Source: Symsagittifera roscoffensis (lineage: Eukaryota; Xenacoelomorpha; Acoela; Convolutidae). Taken from it: a stretch of 64,000 nt of DNA. Shown in pieces: positions 10,269 through 21,828 of the stretch; position 1 is the first letter of the stretch, and every line of letters begins with the position of its first letter. A program made the translations under genes and the position numbers. The stretch spans positions 22,555,789 through 22,619,788 of the forward strand of contig NC_087062.1 of the NCBI RefSeq assembly GCF_963678635.1, written 5' to 3'. A model generated the notes under the pieces. The model was not told where the DNA came from. It did not search any database and was given only the letters and a program-made list of their open reading frames with translations.

Positions 10269-10723
10269 TTCCTCGGGCTCATATGCAACTTACCAGACCA
10301 CGAAGGACCCCCCGCTAGAAGTGGACCACTGCAGCAAGATCTCCTCGACTATAGATTCGGAGATGAGGGCTAAATTGGATGATTTTGACAACCAATTCAA
10401 TTAATTTACATATCAAACAAACTGAACAAAACAATCTTGATTCATATATTACCGTCGGACTTTCAATTTTACCTGTAGATACAATTGTACATGTTAATGT
10501 ACATGTTGTGGATTAGTTTTAATTTAGTTAGTTACTGTATCCTGTAAATTTTGTAATTCTGTATAGTCACCCTGTATACATTGTACATTCTCTCTCAATT
10601 GTGGATTCTATTTTGCTTCTGTATATTTACCTTCTTGGTGCAGTTTGTAAAAATTTTCCATTCTCGAAGGGGGAAAAGGGTGTATTTAGAGTTATGTAGT
10701 TAGTTTACAGTTTTATTTTTTTT

Positions 10724-10734
10724 TCGGTGGGAAA
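10724..10734 (+). promoter_or_regulatory. Polypurine tract of the gypsy element
   Basis: CGGTGGGAAA preceded by a T-run sits directly before the 3' LTR. Confidence 0.7.
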
Positions 10735-10948
10735 TGTTGTGATTTGTTTTAGTATCTTAGATGACCTTCGGTATTTAATTAATACCTGTTAACCAATTTA
10801 GTTACGACCATTGGTCGATATGATCGGAAGTTCAGTTGTTCTTTTTAACGTTCTTAATTCAAATACTTCCTTATAATTGTTTTAGTCTTTTTAAGTTTAT
10901 GTACAGTAAATTGTACATATAGAGACACAGAATTAGAATAGTTTATTA
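10735..10948 (+). repeat. 3' LTR of the gypsy element
   Basis: Same 214 bp as the 5' LTR with a few substitutions (CTTATAATTG versus CTTTTAATAG; ACACAG versus ACATAG). Followed by the GGCGA target duplication. Confidence 0.95.
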
Positions 10949-10953
10949 GGCGA

Positions 10954-11504
10954 GTTTTTTGTACAACGTCCATCATCTGGGCCAACTTCGTTTGCACGAA
11001 AAAGATCTAATCCTATGCATAAGTGAGTGGAATAAGTGCGCACCTTAAGGTCTTCAACTCAATAATAGGTTCGCGTAAGCTGACCGACTAAATTCTCAGC
11101 CCTACTTGATGTTTAGTGGAAACATGCTTTAAACGCATATGAGGTTCTTTGAACTCGCGTGGCCTATTACTCCAGTGAGCTCGGACCCTAGCGATCTAGA
11201 GGCGCTCAGAGCTCAGCAATTTCTGCTGTGGCAAATTGCTCAAAATTTCCTTCTCAGTTGGTTGACTTTTGTTTTGACCATACCAAACGGTACATCCGTG
11301 CTCAATCGTACGCGAATGCTTTATGGTCACGTTGACTGAAGTAGTATGTCCCCTGACTAAAAATGCGCAACAAGAGATATGACTCTTATAAAACATTTTT
11401 GTTAGTTTCCTTTATTGTGAAAAAGACATTTTCAAATATCTAAGGCTCCGCCTGCAAAACAATGGGTAAAACATAAATCGGTTCCAATTACGTTTTTACA
11501 AGCA
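10954..11504. other. Stretch without recognisable gene
   Basis: Only short chance ORFs (such as 11139-11339) without protein-like composition. Nothing recognised. Confidence 0.5.
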
Positions 11505-11887
11505 TTCATTCCGAATCTAACTAGGGCTTAAGTGTTACAGGTACCGTCGAATCCCCACACCCGAGCTCAGAAAGGTCAGCGAACATCGACCTCCGGGAGA
11601 TTGTTGTCATCCATGACGCGACCACGGCAGAAGGATCGCAAGACAATCCAATACTGGTAGACAGTATTCCAGATCACACGGACAGCCCGACGATAAAGCC
11701 TCGAAATTCTAGACCGCGCAGAAATGTGGGCCCCCCACAGTTTTACGGAAATCGCCGTTTTATAGACGTGGTTGAAGAAAAGACCACCCAGGGGTGTCAA
11801 CTTCAGTATTCTCCTCGTCACCCGACACCCAGAGGGCTACTTTCACGGTCACTTCACCATCCGACTTTTTGACACCACTAGCGGAGG
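11505..11887 (+). mobile_element. Fragment of a second copy of the gypsy element
   Basis: Closely matches about 9772-10156 of the gypsy 3' region in the same orientation, with scattered substitutions and small indels. It has neither LTR nor flanking element sequence, so it is a detached internal fragment. It keeps AGA where the full element has TGA. Confidence 0.9.
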
Positions 11888-12039
11888 TTATAGGATAAAC
11901 AGAAGCTTATGGTCCGCATGAGGTGATGCTAAATATAGATGGGATAAACATCTATACGAAAACCATGATAACATGAGATGAAGATCTAGTGGGGCAGATC
12001 TACGTGCGCAAAGAAGAACTAAAAGTGAGATCGATTGGA

Positions 12040-12205
12040 CAGGGTTTTTTTAAGATAAACCGCTCAAAACCGTTCAAAGCTTGCGCGGTTTTTGAGAGGT
12101 TTTTTAGATAAAACCGTTCAAAAACCGCTCATTTTGAAGCAAGATTTTGAGCGTAATTGTCTAAAAAAACCGCTCAAACCGCTCAAATCTTGCTTCAAAT
12201 TTGGT
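12040..12205. repeat. Short AACCGCTCAAA repeat cluster with hairpin
   Basis: About six copies of AACCG(C/T)TCAAA in both orientations. TTGAAGCAAGATTTTGAGCG near 12136 pairs with CGCTCAAATCTTGCTTCAA near 12180, forming an imperfect stem-loop. Function unknown. Confidence 0.6.
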
Positions 12206-13411
12206 GAAAAATCTCGACTCGGGTGCACTCAAACTGAGCTGAGCTCAACACTGATGATCTCGCTTAGGTAGTCGAGTCGAGTCGAAAGCCCAAAGGGCTA
12301 CTACTCGCTCGCTTGAATCATCTCGATTCAATACTCTAAAGATAACGTTACCAGTTCCGCCTTTCTTCATACCTCATCTGACGAACCTACTCGTTCGCTT
12401 GTTAAGCTCGCTCCGGCCCCTCTCTTTTTGTGGGCGGAGGATGTTAACACTGAAATAAATAACGTACTAACGCAATAAAAAACTTAAAATAAAATACCGT
12501 AAATAATTAGAACTAATGGACTCGAGGCTAATAAAGTCGCACATTGGTCATAAGACCGGGGTTTTGATTCCTAGGCACGTTGCTTATATAGCAGTTTATC
12601 TTGCAATTGAGGCGTAGAGGGCATATCTCACTCCCCCGCAGACGGTTTTGTGTCCTTTTTTCCTGCTCAAATTCTTAACCTTGACCAACGTAGACCGCTA
12701 ATTTGTCTAGCCACTAGTTTTGGCTGTCTCAAGTGGTTTGCAGTCAACATTTTTACATTTCTAATTATAAGGCTTGTTTTATAGGTTTTCATTAGAACTT
12801 TATGTTCTTTTGGTTTATATCCTTTCCGTCAAAGTGAGCAAACAAAACTTTTGTATCGAACTTTACTGCCAAATAAAGTTTGAGACGTGATTATTTAACG
12901 ATTCGGACGCTTTTATGTCAAAAATACACTGTTTGAAAAGACATCATTGTCTTAGTTTTTATATCTGTCAAACACTAGGTTTCTCCGGAGAAAATTTTGG
13001 TCATTTCTTAATCTGGAAGCAATTTTTTCACTCTTCAAAGAAAAATGTCTTTATTTTTCAGAAATTGTTATATACAACTACGAAATTATGATAAAACGAA
13101 AAGCAGCAAACTAAAAACCCTATACCATCTACTCATATCCCTCACCGCACGAAGATCTATTCATGTTTCAACTGCCTAATTTTGTCAGAAATCATTTCCA
13201 AATTGTAGAAGATTTGCGTCTATCAACGTAGAACTAAAAATAGAAAAGTAGACTGCAGTTTCATCAATTCTCTATTGACATTTCTTAACAATTCGTGCAT
13301 ACAACTGCAAAACTCTTAGTCGGCAAAATGTTTTAAAACAGCAGTTTTGATTTTGTCGGTCGTTTTGAACTTTTTTTGATTACTTGCTGATGTTTTTTTT
13401 CTGTTGACTTT
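12206..13411. other. Non-coding stretch, includes a possible tRNA-derived SINE relic
   Basis: GTCGAGTCGAGTCGA direct repeats occur near 12279. Around 12520-12595 a B-box-like GGGGTTTTGATTCC follows a tRNA-like spacing, consistent with a decayed tRNA-related SINE (weak). No gene seen in the rest. Confidence 0.35.
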
Positions 13412-14026
13412 TTAGTTGCCGTAGTCGTAATCATAATCGCTGTGGTAGTCGTCATCTGGCCGGTTGATGATCCTGCAGTATTTCATGGCTGTGTTGCAGT
13501 ACTCTCCGAGGTTGCAGTCGTTGTTGGTCAGACAGGGTATTGGTCTCATGCATCTTTGGTTTTGAAACAAAATCAATCACTTTTGCTTTACAATTATCCA
13601 ATTCGAATCTTACAACTGTTTGAATTATAGTTTTGCCGTGGTCATCATCATAGTAGAAATGATTCATCTTTAGGCGAGTTAAAATTTTTTGACGAGCATT
13701 CCGTGGATCACTCTGCAATTTATTGTTTTTGGTACCGATAAATCTTTAAAACGTAAAGTCATTGTCCATCAGAAATGGATGCAAAAAAATAGACCGATTT
13801 CAGCGCAAAAAATAAGTGGAAACATCTCCCAATAACTATAATAGAACTTGAATTAATAATTTTAAGAATTCATAAAAACTTACTTGCTCAAAACCAGGTT
13901 ACAATACAGTCCAGTTGGGCACGCAGCATCATCGAAGCACACTACTACAGCACTGTGCACGGGTTTAACAATGAGCACAGTGAGAACCAGTGCACTCATG
14001 AGTAGAACATGGCATTTCGTCGACAT
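13412..14026 (-). CDS. Small secreted cysteine-rich protein 1 (two coding exons)
   Basis: Spliced from 14026-13884 and 13553-13412. The donor is GTAAGT after a phase-2 codon and the acceptor CCAAAG; the join keeps frame and gives 94 residues. A signal peptide is evident (basic start, then LLMSALVLTVLIV, cleavage near VHS-A). The mature part holds eight cysteines as two copies of C-x5-C-x5-C-x6-C, separated by five residues (CFDDAACPTGLYC..., CLTNNDCNLGEYC...), with a GxYC signature in each. It ends in an acidic Asp/Tyr tail (DYHSDYDYDYGN). The intron falls at the end of the first cysteine copy. A probable 5'UTR intron runs from 14185 (GTAAGT) to 14059 (TTTTAG). The layout resembles small disulfide domains such as the Dickkopf N-terminal type, but I cannot assign a function. 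It is homologous in pattern to the gene at 27936-28211. Confidence 0.85.
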
Positions 14027-14254
14027 ATCTGGGACTGATTTTTTCGACTGAATATTTCCTAAAACATTAGTCTCATGAAAACAAATTGAAGTTTGTTAAA
14101 TTTGAAGTTGACAGAAACCTAATTTGAAATGAAAGCAACTTAGAATCACACAAAAAAAATAGTTAAAAACCATTACCAAACTTACAGATATTTACAAAGA
14201 TTTCAAATTTTTTACAAAACGTTTCAAAGTTTTCTATCAAACAAACGTGAGGTG

Positions 14255-14264
14255 TTTTTAAATA
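14255..14264 (-). promoter_or_regulatory. TATA box of cysteine-rich gene 1
   Basis: TATTTAAAAA on the minus strand, about 70 bp upstream of the 5'UTR donor at 14185. This puts a transcription start near 14230, fitting a short non-coding first exon. Confidence 0.45.
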
Positions 14265-14269
14265 CTTCC

Positions 14270-16035
14270 ATACTGGGCTAAATGCTTCTCTCTTGCCTGT
14301 TTTTTTTTTTCTCACTTGACTAGGCAATCAAAAACTGATTTATCGAAAACAAAAACGAGGAAAATATTGCGTACCGTAGTTTTCCGTGCTGAGACTAAAT
14401 TTAATCTGATAATCAAGCCTGATAAAGGTCCTTATCAACTCAGATATCAAAAGCCAGACAAAAAACTTTTAGAAAGTTTTCAAAAATATGTCTAAAAAGA
14501 TTTCAGAGGTGACCCATAAGATTTATTGAATGTTTACTGTTTCAAAGCAAACCTTAAAGTCTGGTCACCAGAAGCGATCTTAATTATAGGAAAACTAGAG
14601 CATGTTGAATGATAAAAGCTGTAAAGTTGTAGAAACAACAGAAACCGAGTTTTTCTAACAACAATAATACGGTCATGGGACATTGAAGGTTTCAACGAGC
14701 AATTGAACTAACTTTTTTTTCGCGTTTTTGTCAGTTTCTCTGCTAGTTTTCAAGATACAGGCTTTAAGTTTTGACAAAAGCTAGAGGAAACTATTTAAAA
14801 AGACTTAGCTGGGACAAAGTTTGAGAAATCTTGTTTCAAATGAGAAATTTAGCCTGTGATCATGAATAGTTTTACAGGTGTTCTTGCTGTGGAACCATCC
14901 TCGCAAACAATTTAACGAATTTGCATTTGGGGGCTCCAATTGGTTCAATTGCAAGCTGATGAACTTGACTTACTTTTTATGCTACCGAAAAAAGGCCAAC
15001 AAATAAAATGAAAAAAAAAAAATGTTTGGCCCGGCGTCGAAAAACAAAACAAGCTTAATTTATTGAGAGGAATCACGTTGTTTCCTCAAAGTTTGGTCTA
15101 CAAAAGCTAATGGATACAATTTAAAAGGCAGACGTAACATTCAGGGTTTAACCTTGATATATGAAAGTTTATTCAATGTATGTGGAAAACAGAGTATCCC
15201 GCATCGAAGTTCATGAACAAAAATCGATTATAATTGAGTTTCCTTGTCAGTGTCCCCAAAAATGAAAAAAAATCTATTATAACCAATTAAAAATGGATTA
15301 TGGCTCTTTTACAGCTCCCCCCCTCCCCCTACCAAATTCAATCTTGAAAAACCTATTTAAAGTTGTCATAATGCGATGAAATTTGGCGTGGTGAACAAAT
15401 CGACAATTCTGAACAGATTTGTTCTTCATACTTTACCGCGTAACATCACGCATTTAGCCTTAATAACACGTAAAACAAACACAAATATCGTTATTTTGAA
15501 AAGGGGGAAACTGGAAAAGAGCCTGGATCATATAACTACTATTTTTCGAGGCAGCAAAATCTTTTTTTTTCATCCATTATAATCCATTTTTTTTTTCACT
15601 TTTGTGGACACTGACAATAAAACTAAATTATAATTGATTTTTGATTTTTTTTCCACTTTACTGAGATAAAATGCGCATAAAATGGCTCTTTTTCCTTTTT
15701 CCTCCCCCCCCCCCCCACCTCACGCCAGTTTCAACTTAATAGTGTAACGAGTGGTTTTACGAGGTTGAGTATGAAGACCAAATGTGTTTGTCGTGGCCTT
15801 ATTGGTCTGTATGTAAATTTTCATAACAATCGGACAATGTGGTCAACAAATTTACATGTAAAAATTTGCAGGTGGGTGGGAAAAGGAAAAAGAGCCCATA
15901 AAGTTTTTTCTACTTTTTAAACTTAAGTTGGTTACGTTGGTTACTTGTTGATCAATTTAATTTTTTTCTACCTAACTTGTTACTTGAGATTTTTGTTACT
16001 TTTTTATGTTACTCAACATTACCCCCCTCTAGCGT
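14270..16035. other. Stretch without gene; palindromic AATGGATT phrases
   Basis: AT-rich. Several related phrases around ATTATAATCCATT and AAATCGATTATAATTGAG (15215-15650) recur at 16395-16600 and look like a decayed repeat. A C14 run sits near 15705. No coding signal. Confidence 0.4.
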
Positions 16036-16260
16036 TTGGGTTCAAGTGTGGGGGGATGTCTAGGTGGTGGTGGGGGTAACTGGGGGTGGTCAGGTGAGGG
16101 GGGGGGTTGTTCAGGTTCAGGTGGGGGAGTTTGTTCAGGTGGGAGTGTTCAGGTCGGGGGGTTCAGTGGGAGGGGAGCAAAGGGACAAACGCTAGGGGGA
16201 TTGAAGAAAGCAAAGGGGGCAAACTTGGGGGGGGGGGGGAGGGGAGGCGGAGCTTAACGG
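16036..16260 (+). repeat. G-rich tract with G-quadruplex potential
   Basis: About 220 bp dominated by runs of three to twelve G, broken by repeated TTCAGGT. The C-rich partner strand has i-motif potential. The ORF here is simply glycine-coding low complexity. Confidence 0.8.
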
Positions 16261-17029
16261 AATCTTTTTGCAATTTGAGTTTAGGTTTTGAAATGGATTA
16301 GGCCGTACACTCGCTTTGCAAAGTTTCCGCATAACTCACTTGATAAATGCAGAAATTCTTGCAAAATTTTGCACGGCGGGTGAAACAAAAGTAAAATGGA
16401 AAAAAATCCATTTCAATGTGATTTCCTACTTATTATAAAATCCATTATATTGGATTCGAAATGATTTATAATGCATTTTGTTTTGAAGAGAAAAAATGGA
16501 TTCAAATCCATTTTTAGTCCAATTTTGTTGTCTGAACGTAACATGGGAATCGATTATATTTACAACATTTTCGACCACGATAATCTATTATAATCCCCCA
16601 AAATCTGAAATTCTCATTTTATCTTTGACGCTCAAATAATAATGTGTGAACACATCAGTTTTATGTTTTTGTCAAACTCGCCTCAAGAACTAAATTAAAA
16701 TTTTTGACGTTTGTAGTTTCACTCAAGGCTCATTTATAAAAATAATTGATTTTTATAAACAAATATATTTTTTTGTACCTTAGCCTTAGCTTTGAAAGAA
16801 ATTTTAAATTTTTTCTGTTTGATTGAAACACTTCAAAAAAAATCTGGCCAGATGGTTTGAATACAATTAGTTATTTCGCGCCAAAAACAAAGAAGTTGCT
16901 TGTACCGCAAACAGTTTCCGACGAGCACAAGTATAGCGTAAAGTCTTATGAGCTCTTTCAATTAGAGTAAAGATTACGAACTTACGTAAATCAAAACGCA
17001 ATTTTATTCTCGGAATGTTTCTCCTCGGA

Positions 17030-17510
17030 ATGATTGGCTTCTCGGAATGTTTCTGAGAAGTCAACTTTGCATATAATTGACTTAGATAAATCAAAAAGAA
17101 AATTTCTTCTCTGAATGTTTCTGAGAAGTCAACCTTGCATCTAATTGACAATTAGAAAGAGTGTGTTTTTGCTCTGTCAAATATGATTTTTCACGACAAG
17201 GCTTGAATGAAAAGTGAAATATTAAAACGCATGAACGAAAAAAGAAATCATTTGCATAGTTTCGCGCTTTTTTTCCAGGCTCTTTCACAATTTTCCGGGT
17301 TTTTTCACAATTTTCCGGCATCTTTCCCTCAGGAAGAGTATGTTTTTGCTTTTTCACACGAGTTTTTTTATAACAAGACATAAATTAAAAATGAAAAAAT
17401 TAGAATGCATGAATGAAAAAAGAGATCATTTGCATAGTTTCGCGTACTTTTCCGGGCTCTTTCACAATTTTCTGGCATTTTTACCTCAGAAAGAGCTAAA
17501 ACATACTGTT
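17030..17510. repeat. Two sets of diverged direct repeats
   Basis: CGGAATGTTTCTGAGAAGTC followed by AACTTTGCAT occurs near 17043 and again near 17113. A unit of about 180 bp (TGTTTTTGCT..., then TCATTTGCATAGTTTCGCG, then CTCTTTCACAATTTTC) occurs at about 17163-17337 and 17338-17500. No coding function seen. Confidence 0.7.
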
Positions 17511-17516
17511 CATCAG

Positions 17517-17752
17517 TTAGAACATAGTTGAAGATGGCCTCGGGAAAAAGAGCCGCATTCGGGCACTTCGTGCCCTCAGGCCGGGCTCTTTTTCCCTCGG
17601 TCATCTTTCAACTATGTTCTAACTACTACAAGGAGCAAAATTATACTCTTCGACAGTTAGAACACAGTTGCAGATGGCCTCGGGCAAAAAAGCCGCACTC
17701 GGGCACTTCGTGCCCTCAGGCCGGGCTTTTCTTCCCTCGGGCATCTTTAACT
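17517..17752. repeat. Two tandem near-perfect hairpins
   Basis: 17517-17623 is an inverted repeat with about 50-bp arms: GTTAGAACATAGTTGAAGAT opens it and ATCTTTCAACTATGTTCTAAC closes it. The tip is GGGCAC-TTC-GTGCCC. A second, slightly diverged copy lies at about 17656-17752 (139-bp period). Both contain GGCCTCGGG, AAAAAGCC-type arms and the same tip. The G+C content is far above the surroundings. Confidence 0.85.
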
Positions 17753-18296
17753 AATACAAAGAACTTAAAATAGTGGAAAAATGCTAATTTAAGATTGCAA
17801 GTTTTGTGCTGATCAGAACCTGATTACAGCTAGTACATTTTTGCAAATTGCACAAATTGTGTAGAATTCTGAAAAAAGCGTAAAAATTTGAATGAAACAC
17901 GCGAACTTCAACTATAAGATTATATGTCAGATTGGCCTCAAAAAATAAAACAAAATTTGCAACGGTTTGCAAAGTCTAATCTTTCAAGGCTCACACAAAT
18001 AGAGAGAACGTTTTTTTTTGTATACTAATGGCCTGAGAACGAACAATAGTTCTGTGTTGTTTTTGGGTCGGCATAAACAGTTTTGCGGCTTGGCCTCAAA
18101 AATGACACGCCTGTTTTAAATGTTCCTGATGGGTCAAACAGAATTTCAAAAACTTCTCCTCTTTTAGCAGGCAATATAGTTAAATTTTAAACACAGCGTT
18201 TAGCTTCAATTGCTAAAATTAGTTTCTTGTAACAAAAAAAGTATTTACTTTATACAGTAAACCAATAGAAGCGCACTTTAAAAAAGCAAAACACCG

Positions 18297-19845
18297 CAGG
18301 TTGACTAAAAATGCTTATCATACAATTCTCATAAATGGGAAATTTCTTTTCATACAATTCCATACAATTCCATACGTACACAAAATTGTATGAAAACTCT
18401 ATGATAAAAAGTTTTCCCATAAATGGAAACTGTAAGGCAAATATTTTTGCCATAAATGGAAATTGTATGACTAAAATTTTGTCATTTATGAAAATTGTAA
18501 GACAAACAGTTTTTGAAGAATTTTTTTTCAAATGCGGCACAAATTACATTAAAGCCTATCTAATAAGCCGTGCAATCTGGAACAGAGAAGAAAACCTGAG
18601 AAAAAAAAGTTTTTTTAAGAAGTTAATTAACCTCAGTTACCTAATTTTCTACAGGAGATCTTCTCAACTCTTTAGATAGCAGCAGTGTCCTAATCATAAT
18701 CTTAAGGGGGGAGGGGGAAGGGGGAGCTCTGGAAAAGGTGTTATATCAAATTTTTCCGATGTGGTCAGGTTATATTGTTTTAAGAACATTGAGGAAATTA
18801 GAAAGGAAGGGCTGAGGGTTTGGAAAGCAAGGAAAGATGGATCAAGTAGCAACCCGTGGAAAAGCAAACAATTCATGCTAGAGTAGCAATCCCGAGGAAA
18901 AATTAACAGCAGTCGGGGAAAAACGTTTGGAGAAAAATGTTTCGAATCAATTTGACGCAGTTAAAACAATCGACTGAGGAGTTTTTTCAACCGTAAAAAT
19001 TGAATGGATATAAAATGACCGATAAACACAATTCCATGCCAAATCCCGAATTGGGATACAACAAACAAGATTATTCTTTTGTTTCCTTGAGATTTGAAAA
19101 ACTACAATAAGCTACAAAAACAAACTACATATCACCAACCGCTTTCACCAAACATCGCAAAAATCACAGATATAACGTTTAGGTAAGAAATTGTAAAATG
19201 TAAATTTTGTTTGCTTGAAAGAAAAATAAAATTTCCCAAGTTTTTTTTCTCATATTTGATTTTTTTTCTATGGAAAATGAGTAAATTACATAATTATAGG
19301 ACATTAGTACTCAATTGGAAATCTTAATATTGCGAAATGGTTACAAATTCCAGAAAAGGTCACTTACATCAAACCATTTTCGAGAGAACAAAATTAAACG
19401 AAATTTCTATGTTTTCGTTCTTGGTTGCTTCTCCTTTACTTGGATTTGAACGAATTTGTTTTCGCAATTCGTTCTCATCCTTCAGAAAAAATGATTAAGA
19501 AGTTTTCACAACTCACTTGAAGTTTTCATTGACAGGTTTGCAAAGAATTTTGAAAAAATTATCCCTTATGGCGAAAAGGCTTGTCATACAATTATCATAT
19601 AAAGGAAATTGTATGGTAAGGAATTTTTGTAAAAAAAAATTCAGTTTTTTCCGTTACCAGTCTGTTGAACTGTTTTCGAAAAGCCGCAGAAACTGTTTAA
19701 TTTATAATTTCTTTTGATTTTTGAAAATGTATGGTAAGCATTTTCTCCATAAATTTGACGTATGGAATTGTATGGTAATGATTTTTGGTGTATGGAATTG
19801 TATGATAAGCATTTTCGGTGTATGGAGGTCAACCCGGAACGTTAG
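18297..19845. mobile_element. Inverted-repeat (foldback/MITE-like) element, about 1.5 kb
   Basis: The left end GGTTGACTAAAAATGCTTATCATACAATTC has its reverse complement at the right end (about 19796-19842), interrupted by about 12 extra bases. Both ends continue inwards with repeated ATAAATGG-AAATTGTATG phrases in either orientation. No transposase reading inside; ORFs are short. Confidence 0.6.
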
Positions 19846-20435
19846 ACCCGCAGAAGTAAATTCTTAAAAAACAGAAGTAAATTCTTAAAAACTTTTTCAT
19901 TCAATATAATCTAGTACCCAACAAATGCTTCTAAGCTGAATAGAAACTTTATTTAGAAAACTAATCCATTTTTTGTCAGAAACAATTTTTGCCTCATCTA
20001 TTAAGTAAAAGAAACAAATGAAACGAAATAAACATCAATTTTAATTGATTCGAGTATACACAATGGTGGTAACAACACAATGCAAATAGTAAGATCGGGG
20101 GGGGGGTTTGTTCAAACCAATGGAAAAATTTTTTGTTAGAAATAGTCTATAATTAGAAAAATAAAGTTGAGAAAACTTTTACAAGATCTAAACATTACAA
20201 ACAAAAATCTCGCCACATTTTTAGAGTACAAATTAAGTATATGTCTCCAAAAACGATAAATTTTTCGTCTCGTGATTAGATGCAGGCAAGCCAAAGTACA
20301 CCCTAAAATTTAAAAGGATTTTCAGACAGTATAAAAGTTGCAATCTTGAGTATTCAAACGGAAATTTGAAGATCAATTATCTTGAAATATGTTTGAGAAG
20401 TCAACCTTGCAAAATCAACTTTCGAAAAATTGTTT

Positions 20436-20570
20436 TGGGGCGGAGGTGAAGTGGTTACGTCTTCGCCTCTTAAAGGAAAGGTCGGATGTTCGAGTCCCAC
20501 CATGATCCGTGCTCGTTGCTTGAGGGTGAAGCAACATTACCCAGCCCAGAAACATAACCAAAAAAAATTG
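20436..20570 (+). mobile_element. tRNA-derived SINE head or tRNA pseudogene
   Basis: GTGAAGTGGTTA fits a Pol III A box and ATGTTCGAGTCCC a B box, about 35-40 bp apart, as in the tRNA-related head of SINEs. No clean cloverleaf acceptor stem closes at the 3' end, so this is not called a functional tRNA. Confidence 0.5.
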
Positions 20571-21501
20571 CATATAGTTCTTAAACAGGGGCACAACAGC
20601 GGTCGCCGTGATGAACTGTACAGCTCTTGTGTTAGTTCTTTCTCCCGTGGATAAATGGTCTTAATTTTAAAATTGCATGCATAAACCATAGAGTTATTTG
20701 ACAAGTTGCTTGCATAATTTAATTGAACAGAGGCTCACATAAATCGCAGACAAGACTGCTCGTATCAGGTCGAAGCCCTGAATGTTCCGACTGCCTTTTG
20801 AGGTTTATGGAGCAGCAGTAATAGCATTAAAAAATTAAATGAAATAAAATAAAATGAAATTTTTTTTTCTAAAATTTGAATTTTTTATGAAAAATCATCC
20901 CCCCACACGCCATAAAAAGTACAAAAAGAGAAATTTCGTTCCTTGTAACAAATCAATTATGGCAAATAAGCTTCGTTCAACCAAATTGGAACGATTTATA
21001 AGACGGATTAAATCTCCGCTTACGCGTTAATAGCGCGAATTATATCGCGCGTTAATTGTCCCAAATTGCTCAAAATGACCAAAATGGCAATCTTTAAACC
21101 CTCATAACTCTACGAAAAATGATCACAGGTAAAATATCTTTTCGAATTTAAGCTCAGCACAACAATATCTTTTGAATGATATAAAAGAAATTCCGTCAAA
21201 AATGGCTAGCTAAAAAGTCGAAATTTTTCTGAAGAAAAAAAACCCACCCCGAGCACAAACATTCCGTTACTTTCGTATCGAAAGTCGGAACAAAAAGCAC
21301 AGTTGGCCGAGCGGCCCGTTCCAAATGTACTATATACAGACTTGACCTTTTTAAACTGTTTTTTTTTGTTCTAATTTGGTTCAGCCTTGATAAAGGCTGA
21401 CTGCCAAAAAGAGCAATTTGTCTCAAGGACATCACAGGCTCTTGTGGCTAGCTTGCGCCAAATGATCATACAAAAAAGTTGTACCGAAACAAGTTGAGAC
21501 T

Positions 21502-21828
21502 GTGGTCTTGATTATGCAAACAGTTTATGATGCCTATTTCTTCTTGTTATGTGTTTACCGAAAAATACCCATAATTAAATTTGTTTTATATAGTTTTTTC
21601 AGATTGAGCGCACATTTTGGCGCCCAACAAGAGACAACGTTAATAATTCCCTTTCGAGAGTTTCTCGGGCAGTTTCTCCGACACGTGGCCGGCCCGACAG
21701 TGCTCCGAACTTCAGCAACACAAGGTACATCAACCCAAACAAGGGACACGACAGTGCCCCGAACTTCAGCACCTCAGTATTTTGATAGTACGTTTCACTC
21801 TAAAAAACACGGTTTTCAGCAACAGTAA
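21502..21828 (+). other. Conserved open reading in array unit 1 (also at 24123, 25372, 26924)
   Basis: The 108-codon reading recurs in four of five units with length 105-127 and the same end (HSKKHGFQQ followed by Q or R); the copy at 23006 is cut at 23227. It has a hydrophobic start and a repeated VLRTSA motif. An antisense reading of 64 codons overlaps it in four units. Conservation may simply reflect recent array amplification; no domain recognised. Confidence 0.25.

Larger units (their letters stand above)
4371..10948 (+). mobile_element. Full-length Ty3/gypsy LTR retrotransposon (6578 bp), frameshifted
   Basis: Two 214-bp LTRs (4371-4584 and 10735-10948) differ at only a few positions. 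GGCGA flanks both outer ends (4366-4370 and 10949-10953), a 5-bp target duplication that fixes the boundaries. Domain order is gag with zinc knuckle, protease, RT, RNase H, spacer, integrase and a long Ser/Pro-rich tail, the Ty3/gypsy order. Near-identical LTRs imply a fairly recent insertion, yet pol carries at least four frame breaks and a premature stop. Confidence 0.95.

Noticed and set aside
16036-16301. Glycine/serine-rich ORFs at 16036 and 16107
   Set aside because: Low-complexity translation of G runs; no start context, splice support or domain.
20436-20510. Functional tRNA gene
   Set aside because: A and B boxes are present but the acceptor arms do not pair cleanly, and the sequence continues into SINE-like tail.
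20430-20654. 74-codon ORF over the tRNA-like sequence
   Set aside because: It translates the SINE-like A and B boxes; no protein features.
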